A stretch of DNA of 45,171 bases from JAWWPY01 sp964412845 (GTDB lineage Bacteria; Actinomycetota; Actinomycetes; Streptosporangiales; Streptosporangiaceae), in assembly GCA_964412845.1 (NCBI GenBank), contig CAYPQM010000035.1, positions 1 through 45,171 on the forward strand, given 5' to 3'. Shown here piece after piece: positions 9,523-17,325 of the stretch (the stretch's first letter is position 1; each line of letters opens with the position of its first letter). The notes below the pieces were generated by a model. It saw nothing but the letters and a program-made list of their open reading frames with translations, had not been told where the DNA came from and did no database searches. The position numbers were made by a program, and so were the translations under genes.

Positions 9523-9538
9523 TCAAATACACATTCGA
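9523..9538 (-). promoter_or_regulatory. LexA-like operator upstream of the lexA paralogue
   Basis: Minus-strand TCGAATGTGTATTTGA matches the actinobacterial LexA box TCGAAC-N4-GTTCGA at 9 of 12 defined positions. It lies 61 bp before ATG 9461 and 22 bp before ATG 9500, in the only upstream space of that gene. Confidence 0.6.
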
Positions 9539-9598
9539 ATGACACGCCGACGGTGTCAATCGCGGCTGCCCCCGAGAGGTCCTACCGGCGCCGGGCAG

Positions 9599-10675
9599 TT
9601 ATCCGGAGCGTCCGGCATTCGTCCGTGTCCACGTCGCGGAGCGGCCGGTTCCGTCGGCCCGGACCTTGCCTTCGTTCCTCAGCTGTTCCAGGACGAGCCG
9701 GATCGTCTGGTCACTGATGCCTGGCACTGCCGTCCTTATATCCGCAAGCCGGAACGTGGCGGGTGCGTGCCGCAGGATGTGCTCGCGAACGCGCTGCTGC
9801 TTGGTTCCGGGAGTCCTAGCTGCCGCTGCGCGATCGGCAAAGACAGCGTAAGCGTCGGCCATCACGTTGATGAAGTAGCCGAGCCACGGCCATGGGTCGG
9901 CGGCACCGTCATGCCAGCCGTGGGTTGACTCGAGGAGGGCCTGGTAGTAGGCGTCAGCCGATTCGGCGACCGCTTGCTCAAGGCTCACGTAGCGGCCGAC
10001 CGTGTATCTGTGCTCGGTGAGCATGGCACCGGTGAGCAGGCGGGCGACTCGCCCGTTGCCGTCCTCGAAGGGGTGGATGACGAGAAGGTCGAGGATGAAC
10101 AGCCCGGACAGGAGCACCGGATGGTGCTCACCCGCCACAGCCGCGTCCTTGTAGCGCTCGATGAGGTCGTCAATGGCGAACGGGGTGCTCGCGGCGGACA
10201 CCGGCTTGAAGCGGACGGTCGTCGAGCCGTCTGGCGATCGGTCCACGACCAGGTTGTCCTCTGTCTTGAACGCGCCCCTGGGCACCGCGGTGTGCGCGAA
10301 CAGCAGCCGGTGCAGGTGCAGGATCAGGCCGACGTTCAGCGGCCGCCAGTCTTGCTGGAGCAGGTAGTCCTGGGCGTCGCGGTAGCCGGCCAGTTCCTGT
10401 TCGCTGCGGTTGCGCAGCGTCATCGCCTGCCGGTTGATGATCCGCTGGGCGCGGCCGGCGTCCGCGACGATGATGCCCTCGATCGCGGACGAGGCGGTGA
10501 TGCTCTGCACGCGAGCCCGGTCAGCGAGTTCGGTGAGCAACCCGGGCATCTGATCCCGGTAGAGCGCCTCCGAGCCCCGGCCGAAGTCGATCGCGCTGAG
10601 CCGGGTGACGGCCTGGGCCGGCACCAGGCCGATGAGAGCATCAAGGTCAGCGAAACTCCGCAAAGAACCTCCCAA
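9599..10675 (-). CDS. Fic-domain protein with N-terminal inhibitory motif and C-terminal winged helix
   Basis: The Fic core motif HPFEDGNGR is intact at about residues 201-209, including the catalytic His and the phosphate-binding Asn/Arg, so the enzyme should transfer AMP (or another nucleotide moiety) to a hydroxyl side chain. TASSAIEG at residues 60-67 fits the (S/T)xxxE(G/N) inhibitory helix, which places it among class II Fic proteins with intramolecular inhibition. Residues ~290-350 form a winged-helix-like tail (FRLADIRTAVPGISDQTIRLVLEQLRNEGKV), which could bind DNA. The frame opens at TTG 10675; TTG 10663 is an alternative, with GGGAGG only three bases upstream. No antitoxin gene adjoins. 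The AT-rich upstream region has repeats that may be its operator. The target is unknown. Confidence 0.93.
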   Translation of the reverse strand: MGGSLRSFADLDALIGLVPAQAVTRLSAIDFGRGSEALYRDQMPGLLTELADRARVQSITASSAIEGIIVADAGRAQRIINRQAMTLRNRSEQELAGYRDAQDYLLQQDWRPLNVGLILHLHRLLFAHTAVPRGAFKTEDNLVVDRSPDGSTTVRFKPVSAASTPFAIDDLIERYKDAAVAGEHHPVLLSGLFILDLLVIHPFEDGNGRVARLLTGAMLTEHRYTVGRYVSLEQAVAESADAYYQALLESTHGWHDGAADPWPWLGYFINVMADAYAVFADRAAAARTPGTKQQRVREHILRHAPATFRLADIRTAVPGISDQTIRLVLEQLRNEGKVRADGTGRSATWTRTNAGRSG

Positions 10676-10680
10676 GCCAA

Positions 10681-10740
10681 CCTGCTAAACAACCTAATCT
10701 TAGCGCTACTTAGCATGTTTAGTAGGTTAGTTAGTAGGTT
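10681..10740. promoter_or_regulatory. AT-rich repeat cluster upstream of the Fic gene (possible operator)
   Basis: TTAGTAGGTT occurs twice at 12-bp spacing (10719-10728 and 10731-10740). A close inverted copy, CCTGCTAAAC (10681-10690), faces GTTTAGTAGG (10717-10726). The stretch is far more AT-rich than its surroundings. An operator for the winged helix of the Fic protein is an inference. Confidence 0.45.
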
Positions 10741-10816
10741 TATGCGGCCTCGTGTCGCGCGACCAGACATCGGCACCGCCGCCCCGGCAGCTCCTGGTTG
10801 GCCGCCAGACGGCCCG

Positions 10817-10845
10817 GGGGGCAGCGGATGACCTCCGCTGCCCCC
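10817..10845 (-). terminator. Hairpin after nrdJ
   Basis: An 11-bp perfect stem (GGGGGCAGCGG with CCGCTGCCCCC, 7-base loop) starts 35 bp after the nrdJ stop. It has no U-run, like many actinobacterial terminators. Confidence 0.65.
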
Positions 10846-10879
10846 TGACCCGGTAATTCGTGTGCGGTTCGGTTGCCTG

Positions 10880-13800
10880 CTAGCTGCAGCCGCTGGTGGA
10901 GCCGCAGCCTTCGCAGACGTAGCAGCTGCCGGCCGGGCGCATCTTGGTGCCGCAGGTGAGGCAGAGCGGCGCATCGGCCAACCGGCCCTGCTGCGACTCG
11001 ATCAGCTCGGTGGAGCTGTGCGGCTGGGCGGCGGGCTCGGCACGGGAACCCTGAATCTGCTCCTCGAGGTGCGGGTGGGCGCGTTCTACCGGGGCAGATT
11101 GTGCCATTTCCGCGGGATCCTGCTCCTCGGCCAGCGTGGCCGGATCCTCCCCGGCCAGCTGGGCCGTCCGCTCGGCAGCCGACAGGATGCCCAGCTCGGC
11201 GCGCGTGTCGTAGGGCAGGTGATCCAGGGCCAGCCGCCGGAACACGTAGTCCATCACCGAACTTGCGATCCGGATGTCCGGGTCATCGGTAATCCCGGCC
11301 GGCTCGAAGCGCATGTTGGTGAACTTCTCCACCCACTTCTCCAGCGGGACCCCGTACTGCAGGCTGATGGAGATCGCCATCGAGAAGGCGTCCATCACGC
11401 CAGCCAGCGTCGACCCCTGCTTGCCGAGCTTGAGGAAGACCTCGCCCACGCCGTCGCCCGGGTAGCTGGATGCCGTCATGTAGCCTTCGGCGCCCGCCAC
11501 GGAGAACCGGGTCACCACGGCCGGCCGCTGCTTCGGCAACCGCCTGCGCACCGGACGGACATCATGCGGCGACTGCGCCGCCTCGACGGCCACCTCAGCA
11601 GCCGGCTTCTTCCTGGCATCGGACAGCGGCTGGCCAACCTTGCAGTTGTCCCGGTAGACAGCCAGTGCCTTGAGGCCCAGCTTCCAGCCTTCGATATAGA
11701 TCTGCTCTATATCCTCGATTTGTGCCGTTTCGGGAAGATTCACAGTCTTGCTGATGGCACCGGAGAGCGCAGGCTGGACCGCGGCCATCATCCGGACGTG
11801 GCCCATCGCGCTGATCGAGCGCTCACCCATGGCGCAGTCGAAGACGTCGTAGTGCTCCTGCCGAAGGCCGGGGGCGTCCACGACGTGCCCATGCTCCGCG
11901 ATGTACTCGACGATCGCCTCGACCTGCTCCGGCTGGTAGCCCATGCTCTTCAGGGCGCGCGGCACGGTCTGGTTCACGATCTGCATGGAACCGCCGCCGA
12001 CCAGCTTCTTGAACTTCACCAGCGCCAGGTCCGGCTCCACCCCAGTGGTGTCACAGTCCATCATGAGGCCTATTGTCCCGGTAGGTGCGAGTAGCGAAGA
12101 TTGTGCGTTTCTGTACCCATTTGTCTCGCCCAGGGCGAGGCAATCCTCCCAGGCGCTGTTGGCGGCGGACAGAATCTGCTCGTCCATGCCGCCCAGCGCG
12201 CGGATCTGGCTGCTGGCGGCCCCGTGCTTCCTCATCACCCGCTTGTGGGCCGACGCGTTGCGCTCGTAGCCGTCATACGGGCCGACGACGGCCGCCAGTT
12301 CCGCGGACCGGCGGTAGGCGGTGCCGGTCATCAGGGATGTGATCGCGGCCGCGACCGCGCGGCCACCCTCGGAATCGTAGGCGTGGCCGGTGGCCATCAG
12401 GAGTGCGCCGAGGTTGGCATAGCCGATGCCGAGTTGCCGGTAGGCGCGGGTGGTCTCGGTGATCTTCTGGGTGGGGAAGTCCGCGAAGCAGATGGAGATG
12501 TCCATCGCGGTGATGATCAGCTCCGTGATCTGCTGGAACTTCTTCACCTCGAAGCTGTTGTCGTCACGCAGGAACTTCAGCAGGTTGATGCTCGCCAGGT
12601 TGCAGGACGAGTTATCCAGGTGGATATATTCGGAACATGGGTTACTTGCGGTGATTCGTCCGGTTTCTGGGCAAGTGTGCCAGTCGTTGATTGTCCCGTC
12701 GTACTGGATGCCGGGGTCAGCGCATTCCCAGGCCGCCTTGGCCATCTTGCGGAGCAGGTCCCTGGCATCGACGGTCTCCACCGTCTCGCCGGTCATCCGG
12801 GCGGCCAGGTTGAAGCTGCCACCCTGCTCCACGGCCCGCATGAACTCGTCGGAGACCCGCACCGAGTTGTTGGCGTTCTGGTACTGGACGCTCACGATGT
12901 CCTTGCCGCCGAGGTCCATGTCGAAGCCCGCGTCACGGAGGACCCGGACCTTTTCCTCCTCGCGCGCCTTCGTCTCGATGAACTCCTCCACGTCGGGGTG
13001 ATCGACGTCGAGGACGACCATCTTCGCGGCACGGCGGGTGGCGCCGCCCGACTTGATGGTTCCCGCGGAGGCGTCGGCTCCGCGCATGAACGACACCGGG
13101 CCGCTCGCGGTGCCACCGGACGACAGCAGTTCCTTGCTGGACCGGATCCGGGACAGGTTCACCCCGGCGCCCGATCCGCCCTTGAAGATCAGGCCCTCTT
13201 CCCGGTACCACTCCAGGATCGAGTCCATCGTGTCGTCCACAGCCAGGATGAAGCAGTTGTGAACCCGCAGGTTGCCGGAGAGGTACTCGCCGCTCTCGGT
13301 CTGGATGTCGTAGACCTCCATTGCACCCAGCGACTCGATCCAGGCAATCTCGAGGCGCTTTGTGTCACGGGCTACCTGTCCGGGGATGTCAAAGCTCCGA
13401 TCCAACTTCCCCGCCTTCACGGGATCGATGAATCCGATCTCGTCGGCGAACGTACGCCGATCACCGGCGCTTTGGATGCGCAGTGTCCAGCAGCCCTTAC
13501 GGTCGGCCCGGGAGTCCCGCTTAAACCCGACCCGGGCGTAGATCCCGAAGCGGAGCAGCAATCGCTGCATCCCTCGGATAAGGTGCTCCGAGATCATGTC
13601 GACTTCGACGACCGTGGATGACGTTCGGGCGGATACGAAGCCCTCTGCCTGGAACATGCTCCTCAGGTAGGCAGCTACCACCGGCAGCGGCGCGGTATAT
13701 AGGCGCTCGGGCACGACCATGTCCAGGCCGCGCGTCATCAGATCCCACCGCTCAACGTACGGCCGCAGAGACTCTCCGTAGAGTCGAGTCCGGCGGCAGT

Positions 13801-14797
13801 CGAGTTCGACGCTCTGAGTCTCGACACGCCGCTCATGGCGGTGAACATCCGGGAAGACCCAGTCGAGCGCTGCCGTGACCCACGCCATCTCTGCGTCAGT
13901 CACGGTCATGGCCTCGATTGTCAGAGAGGTATTCGTGCCAGACGCGTATTGGCCTACGAAACCATCCGACTGTAGCCACCCGGCGAGCGCAGCCTCGGCG
14001 ATTTCGTCCTGGTCAATCTCGCTCTCGCCAGCCGCGTCCCGGCGAGACCACTCCAGCTGATCTCCAGGCACAAACGTGCCTGCAGCGGCGAAATGGCCGG
14101 TACCGGCACCTGTTGACCGCCAGACGAGGTGGTCTGCGGTGACGTCGAGGGTGTAGCCGGCCTTGGTGTGCAGCCGCAACACGTCCTTCACCCCGTTGGC
14201 CTTGGTGGCAACGATCCTGGTGACGCCGAAGGCGTCATAGACCTTGGTTCCTACAGCATCGTCGTCCACCAGCTTGCCGATAGGGATGAGCCCTGCAGGA
14301 GTGCTCACCATCGCGTCATACGGCTGGCACGCTGAGACCTGCTGGGGGGAGGAGGTGCCGACGTTGAACCAGACCGGGGAGTTGAAGGCGAAGATCTGGT
14401 GGATCAGCGCGTAGCTGAGCTCGTGCTCGAAGATCTCGGCGTCCTTGGCGGTGGCGAAGTAGCCGTTCTGGCGGCCGGACGCCACATAGGTGCCGACCAC
14501 CCGGTCCACGAGCTGCTTGAGGCTCCACTCGCGCTGCGGCTGGCCGACGGCGCCGCGGAAGTACTTGGTGGTCACGATGTTGGCGGCGTTGACGGACCAG
14601 GAGTCGGGGAACTCGACGCCACGCTGCTCGAAGTTAACCGAGCCGTCCCGCCAGTTGGTCATGATGACGTCACGGCGTTCCCAGGTGACCTCGTCATAGG
14701 GGTGAACGCCTTCGCGGGTGTAGATCCGCCGGATTGTGAGGCCCTTGCGCGCCCCCTTGCCACTGCGGTGCGCCGACCCGCTCGCGGTCTCCGTCAT
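10880..14797 (-). CDS. nrdJ: Adenosylcobalamin-dependent (class II) ribonucleotide reductase with an intein
   Basis: Reduces ribonucleotides to deoxyribonucleotides using adenosylcobalamin. Visible family marks: FNSPVWFNVG near residue 138, the interrupted SA-CFILAVDDTMDSI, FKGGSGAGVNLSRIRS, QYQNANNSVRVSDEFM, NPCSEY with the second active-site Cys, and a C-terminal Cys cluster (CLTCGTKMRPAGSCYVCEGCGS) for re-reduction or zinc binding. Residues 157-514 are an intein, so the mature enzyme should be about 947 aa, normal for actinobacterial NrdJ. The intein sits directly before the redox-active Cys, and splicing is needed for activity. nrdR lies upstream on the same strand, 81 bp away, the usual actinobacterial nrdR-nrdJ pair, probably one transcript under NrdR control. 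A terminator hairpin follows. Confidence 0.97.
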   Translation of the reverse strand: MTETASGSAHRSGKGARKGLTIRRIYTREGVHPYDEVTWERRDVIMTNWRDGSVNFEQRGVEFPDSWSVNAANIVTTKYFRGAVGQPQREWSLKQLVDRVVGTYVASGRQNGYFATAKDAEIFEHELSYALIHQIFAFNSPVWFNVGTSSPQQVSACQPYDAMVSTPAGLIPIGKLVDDDAVGTKVYDAFGVTRIVATKANGVKDVLRLHTKAGYTLDVTADHLVWRSTGAGTGHFAAAGTFVPGDQLEWSRRDAAGESEIDQDEIAEAALAGWLQSDGFVGQYASGTNTSLTIEAMTVTDAEMAWVTAALDWVFPDVHRHERRVETQSVELDCRRTRLYGESLRPYVERWDLMTRGLDMVVPERLYTAPLPVVAAYLRSMFQAEGFVSARTSSTVVEVDMISEHLIRGMQRLLLRFGIYARVGFKRDSRADRKGCWTLRIQSAGDRRTFADEIGFIDPVKAGKLDRSFDIPGQVARDTKRLEIAWIESLGAMEVYDIQTESGEYLSGNLRVHNCFILAVDDTMDSILEWYREEGLIFKGGSGAGVNLSRIRSSKELLSSGGTASGPVSFMRGADASAGTIKSGGATRRAAKMVVLDVDHPDVEEFIETKAREEEKVRVLRDAGFDMDLGGKDIVSVQYQNANNSVRVSDEFMRAVEQGGSFNLAARMTGETVETVDARDLLRKMAKAAWECADPGIQYDGTINDWHTCPETGRITASNPCSEYIHLDNSSCNLASINLLKFLRDDNSFEVKKFQQITELIITAMDISICFADFPTQKITETTRAYRQLGIGYANLGALLMATGHAYDSEGGRAVAAAITSLMTGTAYRRSAELAAVVGPYDGYERNASAHKRVMRKHGAASSQIRALGGMDEQILSAANSAWEDCLALGETNGYRNAQSSLLAPTGTIGLMMDCDTTGVEPDLALVKFKKLVGGGSMQIVNQTVPRALKSMGYQPEQVEAIVEYIAEHGHVVDAPGLRQEHYDVFDCAMGERSISAMGHVRMMAAVQPALSGAISKTVNLPETAQIEDIEQIYIEGWKLGLKALAVYRDNCKVGQPLSDARKKPAAEVAVEAAQSPHDVRPVRRRLPKQRPAVVTRFSVAGAEGYMTASSYPGDGVGEVFLKLGKQGSTLAGVMDAFSMAISISLQYGVPLEKWVEKFTNMRFEPAGITDDPDIRIASSVMDYVFRRLALDHLPYDTRAELGILSAAERTAQLAGEDPATLAEEQDPAEMAQSAPVERAHPHLEEQIQGSRAEPAAQPHSSTELIESQQGRLADAPLCLTCGTKMRPAGSCYVCEGCGSTSGCS
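13256..14329 (-). other. Intein within nrdJ, with LAGLIDADG homing endonuclease
   Basis: A 358-residue insertion between VSA and CFILAVDD. It starts with Cys in block A (CQPYDAMVSTPAG), has block B with TADH (LDVTADHLVW), two dodecapeptide motifs of a LAGLIDADG endonuclease (LAGWLQSDGF near 272-280, YLRSMFQAEGF near 377-387, keeping one Asp and one Glu as likely metal ligands), and ends VHN before a +1 Cys. All splicing nucleophiles are present, so both splicing and homing activity look intact. Insertion at a catalytic Cys is typical for inteins. Confidence 0.95.
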
Positions 14798-14878
14798 GCC
14801 GTACCCCTTCCGGGATCCAGGTGGATCCCTCCGGACCTGGCAAGGCCCATCCCGATGGTTTTCAATGTGCTGCCAGGC

Positions 14879-15349
14879 TCATGGCGTCAGTGCGCCGGCC
14901 TCGTGACGCGCTGATCGCAGCGCGGAAATCTCCTGTTCGAAATCGGCGAGCGATTCGAAGCCCCGGTAGACCGACGCGAACCGCAGGTAAGCAACCTCGT
15001 CCAGGTCCCGGAGCGGCCCGAGGATCTCCAGGCCGACCTCATGGGAGGCGATCTCGCCACAGCCACGGGCCCGGATCGCATCCTCGACCTGCTGCGCGAG
15101 GATGGCGAGCTCATCCTCGCTCACCGGCCTGCCCTGGCAGGCCCGCCGGACCCCGCGGACAATCTTGTCCCGGGTGAATGGCTCGGTGGCCCCGCTCCGC
15201 TTGCCCACCATCAGGATCACCGTTTCCTGGGTGGTGAACCGGCGCCCGCACGCCGGGCATGACCTGCGGCGACGGATCGCCGCGCCATCGTCGGCAGTCC
15301 GGCTGTCGATTACCCGGCTGTCCAGGTTCCTGCAGTACGGGCAGATCAC
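14879..15349 (-). CDS. nrdR: Transcriptional repressor NrdR
   Basis: ATP/dATP-sensing repressor of ribonucleotide reductase genes. The N-terminal zinc ribbon is CPYC with CPAC plus GRRFTTQE, followed by the ATP-cone (VGKRSGATEPFTRDKIVRGV..CQGRPV). 156 aa is the normal length. GTG 15349 is chosen because GGGAGG lies 7 bases upstream and the product begins with the usual xxCPYC; an ATG 17 codons earlier is open but would add an atypical extension. It is 81 bp upstream of nrdJ on the same strand. Two NrdR-box-like sites lie 40-95 bp upstream of its start, one overlapping a perfect DnaA box. Confidence 0.97.
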   Translation of the reverse strand: MICPYCRNLDSRVIDSRTADDGAAIRRRRSCPACGRRFTTQETVILMVGKRSGATEPFTRDKIVRGVRRACQGRPVSEDELAILAQQVEDAIRARGCGEIASHEVGLEILGPLRDLDEVAYLRFASVYRGFESLADFEQEISALRSARHEAGALTP

Positions 15350-15394
15350 ATGACCACCTCCCCCGGTGGGCCGAAACGGTGCCGACTCTAGTGA

Positions 15395-15442
15395 ACACAA
15401 CTTGTGGATAAACTACAAGCCTGTAACTACTAGATGTTGTGG
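15395..15442 (-). promoter_or_regulatory. Pair of NrdR-box-like sites upstream of nrdR-nrdJ
   Basis: Site 1 (15395-15408, ACACAACTTGTGGA) and site 2 (about 15427-15442, CTACTAGATGTTGTGG) resemble the NrdR box acaCwAtATaTwGtgt. Their centres are about 32 bp apart, three helical turns, the spacing expected for cooperative NrdR binding. Site 1 is a weaker match than site 2. Confidence 0.5.
15403..15411 (-). promoter_or_regulatory. Perfect DnaA box overlapping NrdR site 1
   Basis: The minus strand reads TTATCCACA, a 9 of 9 match to the classical DnaA box, sharing six bases with NrdR-like site 1. Confidence 0.5.
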
Positions 15443-15648
15443 TTACGGTAGAACAGCTACCCTACCCGACGCAAGCGTCGGCCCGTCCCGGGTGCACGAT
15501 CAGCCCCAGGAGTGCTGAATGTGCTGGTCGGCTGGCCAAAAACTGGCTCCCGCCGGCGTGTCGCACATCAGTGCCCAGCCAGGCCGGTCCGCGACTGACC
15601 GCGAAACCCCCACTACTACCTGCAACAACAGCGTCCGCAACGAGCGTG

Positions 15649-16296
15649 CTAGCCCCTCGGCACCCACAGCCGCTCTCCCGGCACGACCACATCGCTGCCG
15701 AGAGCGTTGAACTGCACGATCTGGCTGATGACGACTCGCGGATCAGCGGTCGGCTCGGCCCGGAGGGCGATCGTCCACAGCGTCTGACCAGGCTGGACGA
15801 CGACTGGCGTCATGCCCGCGTCAATAGTGCTGGCCGCCGCCCCGTGGTTCGCGGCCTGCGCGCCGGTCGCCGCGGCCAGCCAGAGCGCTGCGACCACCGC
15901 CAGGACAACCCCGACTACGAAACCGACGACCACACAGCGCCCGCGGCGGGTCAGCCGCACCCCGTGCCCGCTCCGCCGCGCGGCGAGCCCGTGCGCACGC
16001 TCCCGCCGTTCGCTTTCCCGCAGTTCCCCGGCGACCCGCAACTTCCCGGCGACAGATCCCCGAGCACGCAGCTCACGGGTAAGCGTTTCGTGGGCACGCA
16101 ATTCACGGGCCAGCATCCGGCGGCCGCGCAGTTCGCGCTCCAGCCGGCTCAGCGGGTAAGGCTCATCCCCCGGCAGGTCACTACCCGGCAGGTCGCGGCC
16201 ACCAGGCCGCCCCGTCCGCGCCCGACCAGCGACACCGCCGGTCTCGTCATCGAGTCCGGTCGCCCCAGGCCGCTGGCCAACGCTCATCACGCTCAT
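15649..16296 (-). CDS. LysM-domain membrane protein beside lexA, SOS cell-division regulator type (ChiZ/DivS-like)
   Basis: An N-terminal ~125-residue Arg/Glu-rich cytoplasmic stretch is followed by one transmembrane helix (VVVGFVVGVVLAVVAALWLAA) and an extracellular LysM domain (VVVQPGQTLWTIALRAEP..IVQFNALGSDVVVPGERLWVP) that binds peptidoglycan. A LysM gene divergent from lexA is the arrangement of Rv2719c (ChiZ) in mycobacteria and divS in corynebacteria, DNA-damage-induced proteins that delay division. The residues linked to hydrolase activity were not identified here, so a SulA-like checkpoint role is inferred from context. ATG 16296 has GGAGGAGG upstream. The nearest LexA box (16311-16326) abuts this ribosome site, so LexA should repress it directly. 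Confidence 0.9.
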   Translation of the reverse strand: MSVMSVGQRPGATGLDDETGGVAGRARTGRPGGRDLPGSDLPGDEPYPLSRLERELRGRRMLARELRAHETLTRELRARGSVAGKLRVAGELRESERRERAHGLAARRSGHGVRLTRRGRCVVVGFVVGVVLAVVAALWLAAATGAQAANHGAAASTIDAGMTPVVVQPGQTLWTIALRAEPTADPRVVISQIVQFNALGSDVVVPGERLWVPRG

Positions 16297-16310
16297 GCCG
16301 ACCTCCTCCG

Positions 16311-16374
16311 TCGAATGACCGTTCTATCGTACAGTTATTCGATCGAATACGTGTGCGATCGAATGACTGTACGA
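16311..16374. promoter_or_regulatory. Four abutting 16-bp LexA boxes
   Basis: Four 16-mers follow without a gap: TCGAATGACCGTTCTA (16311), TCGTACAGTTATTCGA (16327), TCGAATACGTGTGCGA (16343), TCGAATGACTGTACGA (16359). Each matches TCGAAC-N4-GTTCGA at 10 of 12 positions. Boxes 2 and 4 are inverted near-copies, forming 20-bp arms (16326-16345 and 16356-16375, one mismatch). The array lies between the LysM gene and lexA. Confidence 0.85.
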
Positions 16375-16413
16375 TACCCTTCTACCTCAGGGGTACGACA
16401 CTTTTTCGGGTCA

Positions 16414-16429
16414 TCGAACAGATGTTTGA
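16414..16429 (+). promoter_or_regulatory. Near-consensus LexA box proximal to lexA
   Basis: TCGAACAGATGTTTGA matches the actinobacterial LexA box at 11 of 12 positions and lies 64 bp before the lexA start, the usual place for lexA autoregulation. Confidence 0.85.
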
Positions 16430-16493
16430 GATCCAGGAGCGGAAGCGCTACCGTCAGCTCTGGACTCAGCCACTCGGATTCGGAGGTCAGTTG

Positions 16494-17303
16494 ATGGACA
16501 GCAGCGCGGAAGACGGCGGAGCGCAGGGCGCGCCGCCGGAAGGCCGCACGGACATTACCTCGATTGCAAAACCCAAGGGCCGACCGGGCCGGAAGCCGAA
16601 GGGCAGCGTCCCCACGGTGGTCACCGAGATGCCAGACCGGCCCGATCCCGACCATGTGCTCACCTGGCGGCAGCGCAAGGTACTCCAGGTCATCCGCGAG
16701 TCCGTGCAGCGCCGCGGCTACCCGCCGTCGATGCGCGAGATTGGCGAGGCGGTCGGGCTGACCAGCACGTCCAGCGTCTCCTACCAGCTGTCAACGCTGC
16801 AGAGCAAGGGCTACCTGCGCCGGGACGCCGGCCGGCCGCGCACCGTGGAGGTCCGCCTGCCTGGCCATCCGGCAGTGCGGCCGGAAGCCGACGCTGACGA
16901 AGAGACCTCGATGGACATCTCGTCACAGGAAGCCGCCTACGTGCCGCTGGTCGGACGGATCGCAGCAGGTGGCCCGATCCTCGCCGAGGAAGCGATCGAG
17001 GACATCTTCCCGCTGCCCAGGCAGATCGTCGGCGACGGAACATTGTTCCTGCTCAAGGTCGTTGGTGACTCGATGATCAACGCCGCCATCGCAGATGGCG
17101 ACTGGGTCGTGGTGCGCCAGCAACCGGTCGCGGAGAACGGCGACATCGTCGCGGCGATGATCGACGGCGAGGCCACGGTCAAGACCCTCAAGCACTCGGC
17201 CGGTCATGCCTGGCTCATGCCGCACAACCCGGCCTACGCACCCATCCCGGGTGATGAGGCCGCGATCCTGGGCCGCGTGGTCGCCGTACTGCGACGGATC
17301 TAA
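16494..17303 (+). CDS. lexA: LexA repressor of the SOS response
   Basis: Represses DNA-damage genes and cleaves itself when RecA is activated. A ~50-residue basic N-terminal extension precedes the winged helix (LTWRQRKVLQVIRES..MREIGEAVGLTSTSSVSYQL). The cleavage Ala158-Gly159 is in VGRIAAGGP, catalytic Ser193 in VVGDSMINAA and Lys230 in ATVKTLKH; all present. 269 aa is in the actinobacterial range. ATG 16494 has GGAGG 7 bases upstream; the frame opens earlier (16353) but that extension would run through the operator box. Divergent from the LysM gene, as in mycobacteria and streptomycetes, so this copy is taken as the orthologous lexA. Five LexA boxes lie upstream. Confidence 0.97.
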   Translation: MDSSAEDGGAQGAPPEGRTDITSIAKPKGRPGRKPKGSVPTVVTEMPDRPDPDHVLTWRQRKVLQVIRESVQRRGYPPSMREIGEAVGLTSTSSVSYQLSTLQSKGYLRRDAGRPRTVEVRLPGHPAVRPEADADEETSMDISSQEAAYVPLVGRIAAGGPILAEEAIEDIFPLPRQIVGDGTLFLLKVVGDSMINAAIADGDWVVVRQQPVAENGDIVAAMIDGEATVKTLKHSAGHAWLMPHNPAYAPIPGDEAAILGRVVAVLRRI

Positions 17304-17325
17304 GTCGCCGCACTGTGACGGATCT
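17280..17325 (+). repeat. 22-bp tandem duplication of the lexA 3' end
   Basis: The last codons of lexA (17280-17301) are repeated, with two substitutions, at 17304-17325 directly after the stop. A one-off tandem duplication is likely; the repeat copy is not translated with lexA. Confidence 0.8.

Noticed and set aside
9599..10675. Doc/Phd-type toxin-antitoxin pair
   Set aside because: The Fic protein carries its own inhibitory motif and no adjacent antitoxin gene was found.
12101..13621. 506-aa open frame opposite nrdJ
   Set aside because: No family signal, while the minus strand encodes NrdJ and its intein throughout.
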